DNA from: Meghimatium bilineatum
Lineage: Eukaryota > Mollusca > Gastropoda > Stylommatophora > Philomycidae
DNA length: 64,000 nucleotides
Assembly (NCBI GenBank): GCA_034231615.1
Contig: CM067322.1
Span: 54,956,357 to 55,020,356, forward strand
Direction: 5' to 3'
Below, one piece after another: positions 63,961-64,000 of this stretch. The notes under the pieces were generated by a model. That model had not been told where the DNA came from, did no database searches, and saw only the letters and a program-made list of their open reading frames with translations. Made by a program: the position numbers and the translations under genes. Within the stretch, counting starts at the first letter, position 1; each line of letters begins with the position of its first letter.

Positions 63961-64000
63961 TGAAACGTAACAACAATACAGCATTTGTGGAAAAGACGAT

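Overview
The window is metazoan DNA and almost all of it lies inside one host gene. Eight short exons on the minus strand, found by reading splice sites and matching protein from memory, spell the first ~228 residues of a phospholipase C beta of the PLCB4/norpA class. The start-codon exon is at 60583-60714 and the last visible exon runs off the left edge at 1-101. The exons cover the N-terminal PH domain and the start of the EF-hand region. Intron phases agree at every junction. Introns are 6.8, 29.9, 0.6, 10.8, 4.8, 4.3 and 2.8 kb in transcription order. No other host gene was recognised.

The organism is probably a lophotrochozoan with a large, repeat-rich genome. A mollusc, perhaps a cephalopod, is my best guess. 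The evidence is the long intron sizes, an interstitial TTAGGG tract (not the arthropod TTAGG), several tRNA-headed SINEs, and a mix of APE-type LINEs, mariner, hAT, pogo/Tigger and IS630-like elements. Species-level assignment is inference only.

Layout from left to right: 1-3000 holds exons 8 and 7 and a telomere-like tract. 3300-7300 has a near-perfect 105-bp inverted repeat, a SINE, a LINE relic, a decayed ORF of a conserved unknown family, and exon 6. 8100-13450 has a 450-bp dispersed repeat, a Tigger relic, a hAT element with an 8-bp target duplication, exon 5 and an interrupted RNase H relic. 14700-15820 is a mariner with perfect 30-bp terminal repeats. 16765-22860 is a nest: an old LINE relic holds a younger 5'-truncated LINE (17070-19011, 14-bp target duplication) and a 2.5-kb non-coding element (19944-22429) with 14-bp terminal repeats, a 7-bp target duplication and an internal satellite-like array. 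23036-23838 holds exons 4 and 3.

23839-53728 is the 29.9-kb intron. It is filled with LINE relics of several families, an IS630-like transposase ORF (33201-34334), a 49-bp minisatellite with a seven-unit higher-order repeat (36857-37661), a 53-bp array, AGT-rich tracts and SINEs. Exon 2 is at 53729-53809, followed by more LINE and SINE relics up to exon 1. The segment beyond 60714 is either upstream intron or promoter-side DNA.

The most unusual recurring signal is a short module found at nine sites on both strands and several times as inverted pairs. It has the order of a hammerhead ribozyme core (CUGANGA, short stem-loop, GAAA, C/GUC), as described for Penelope-like retroelements and retrozymes.
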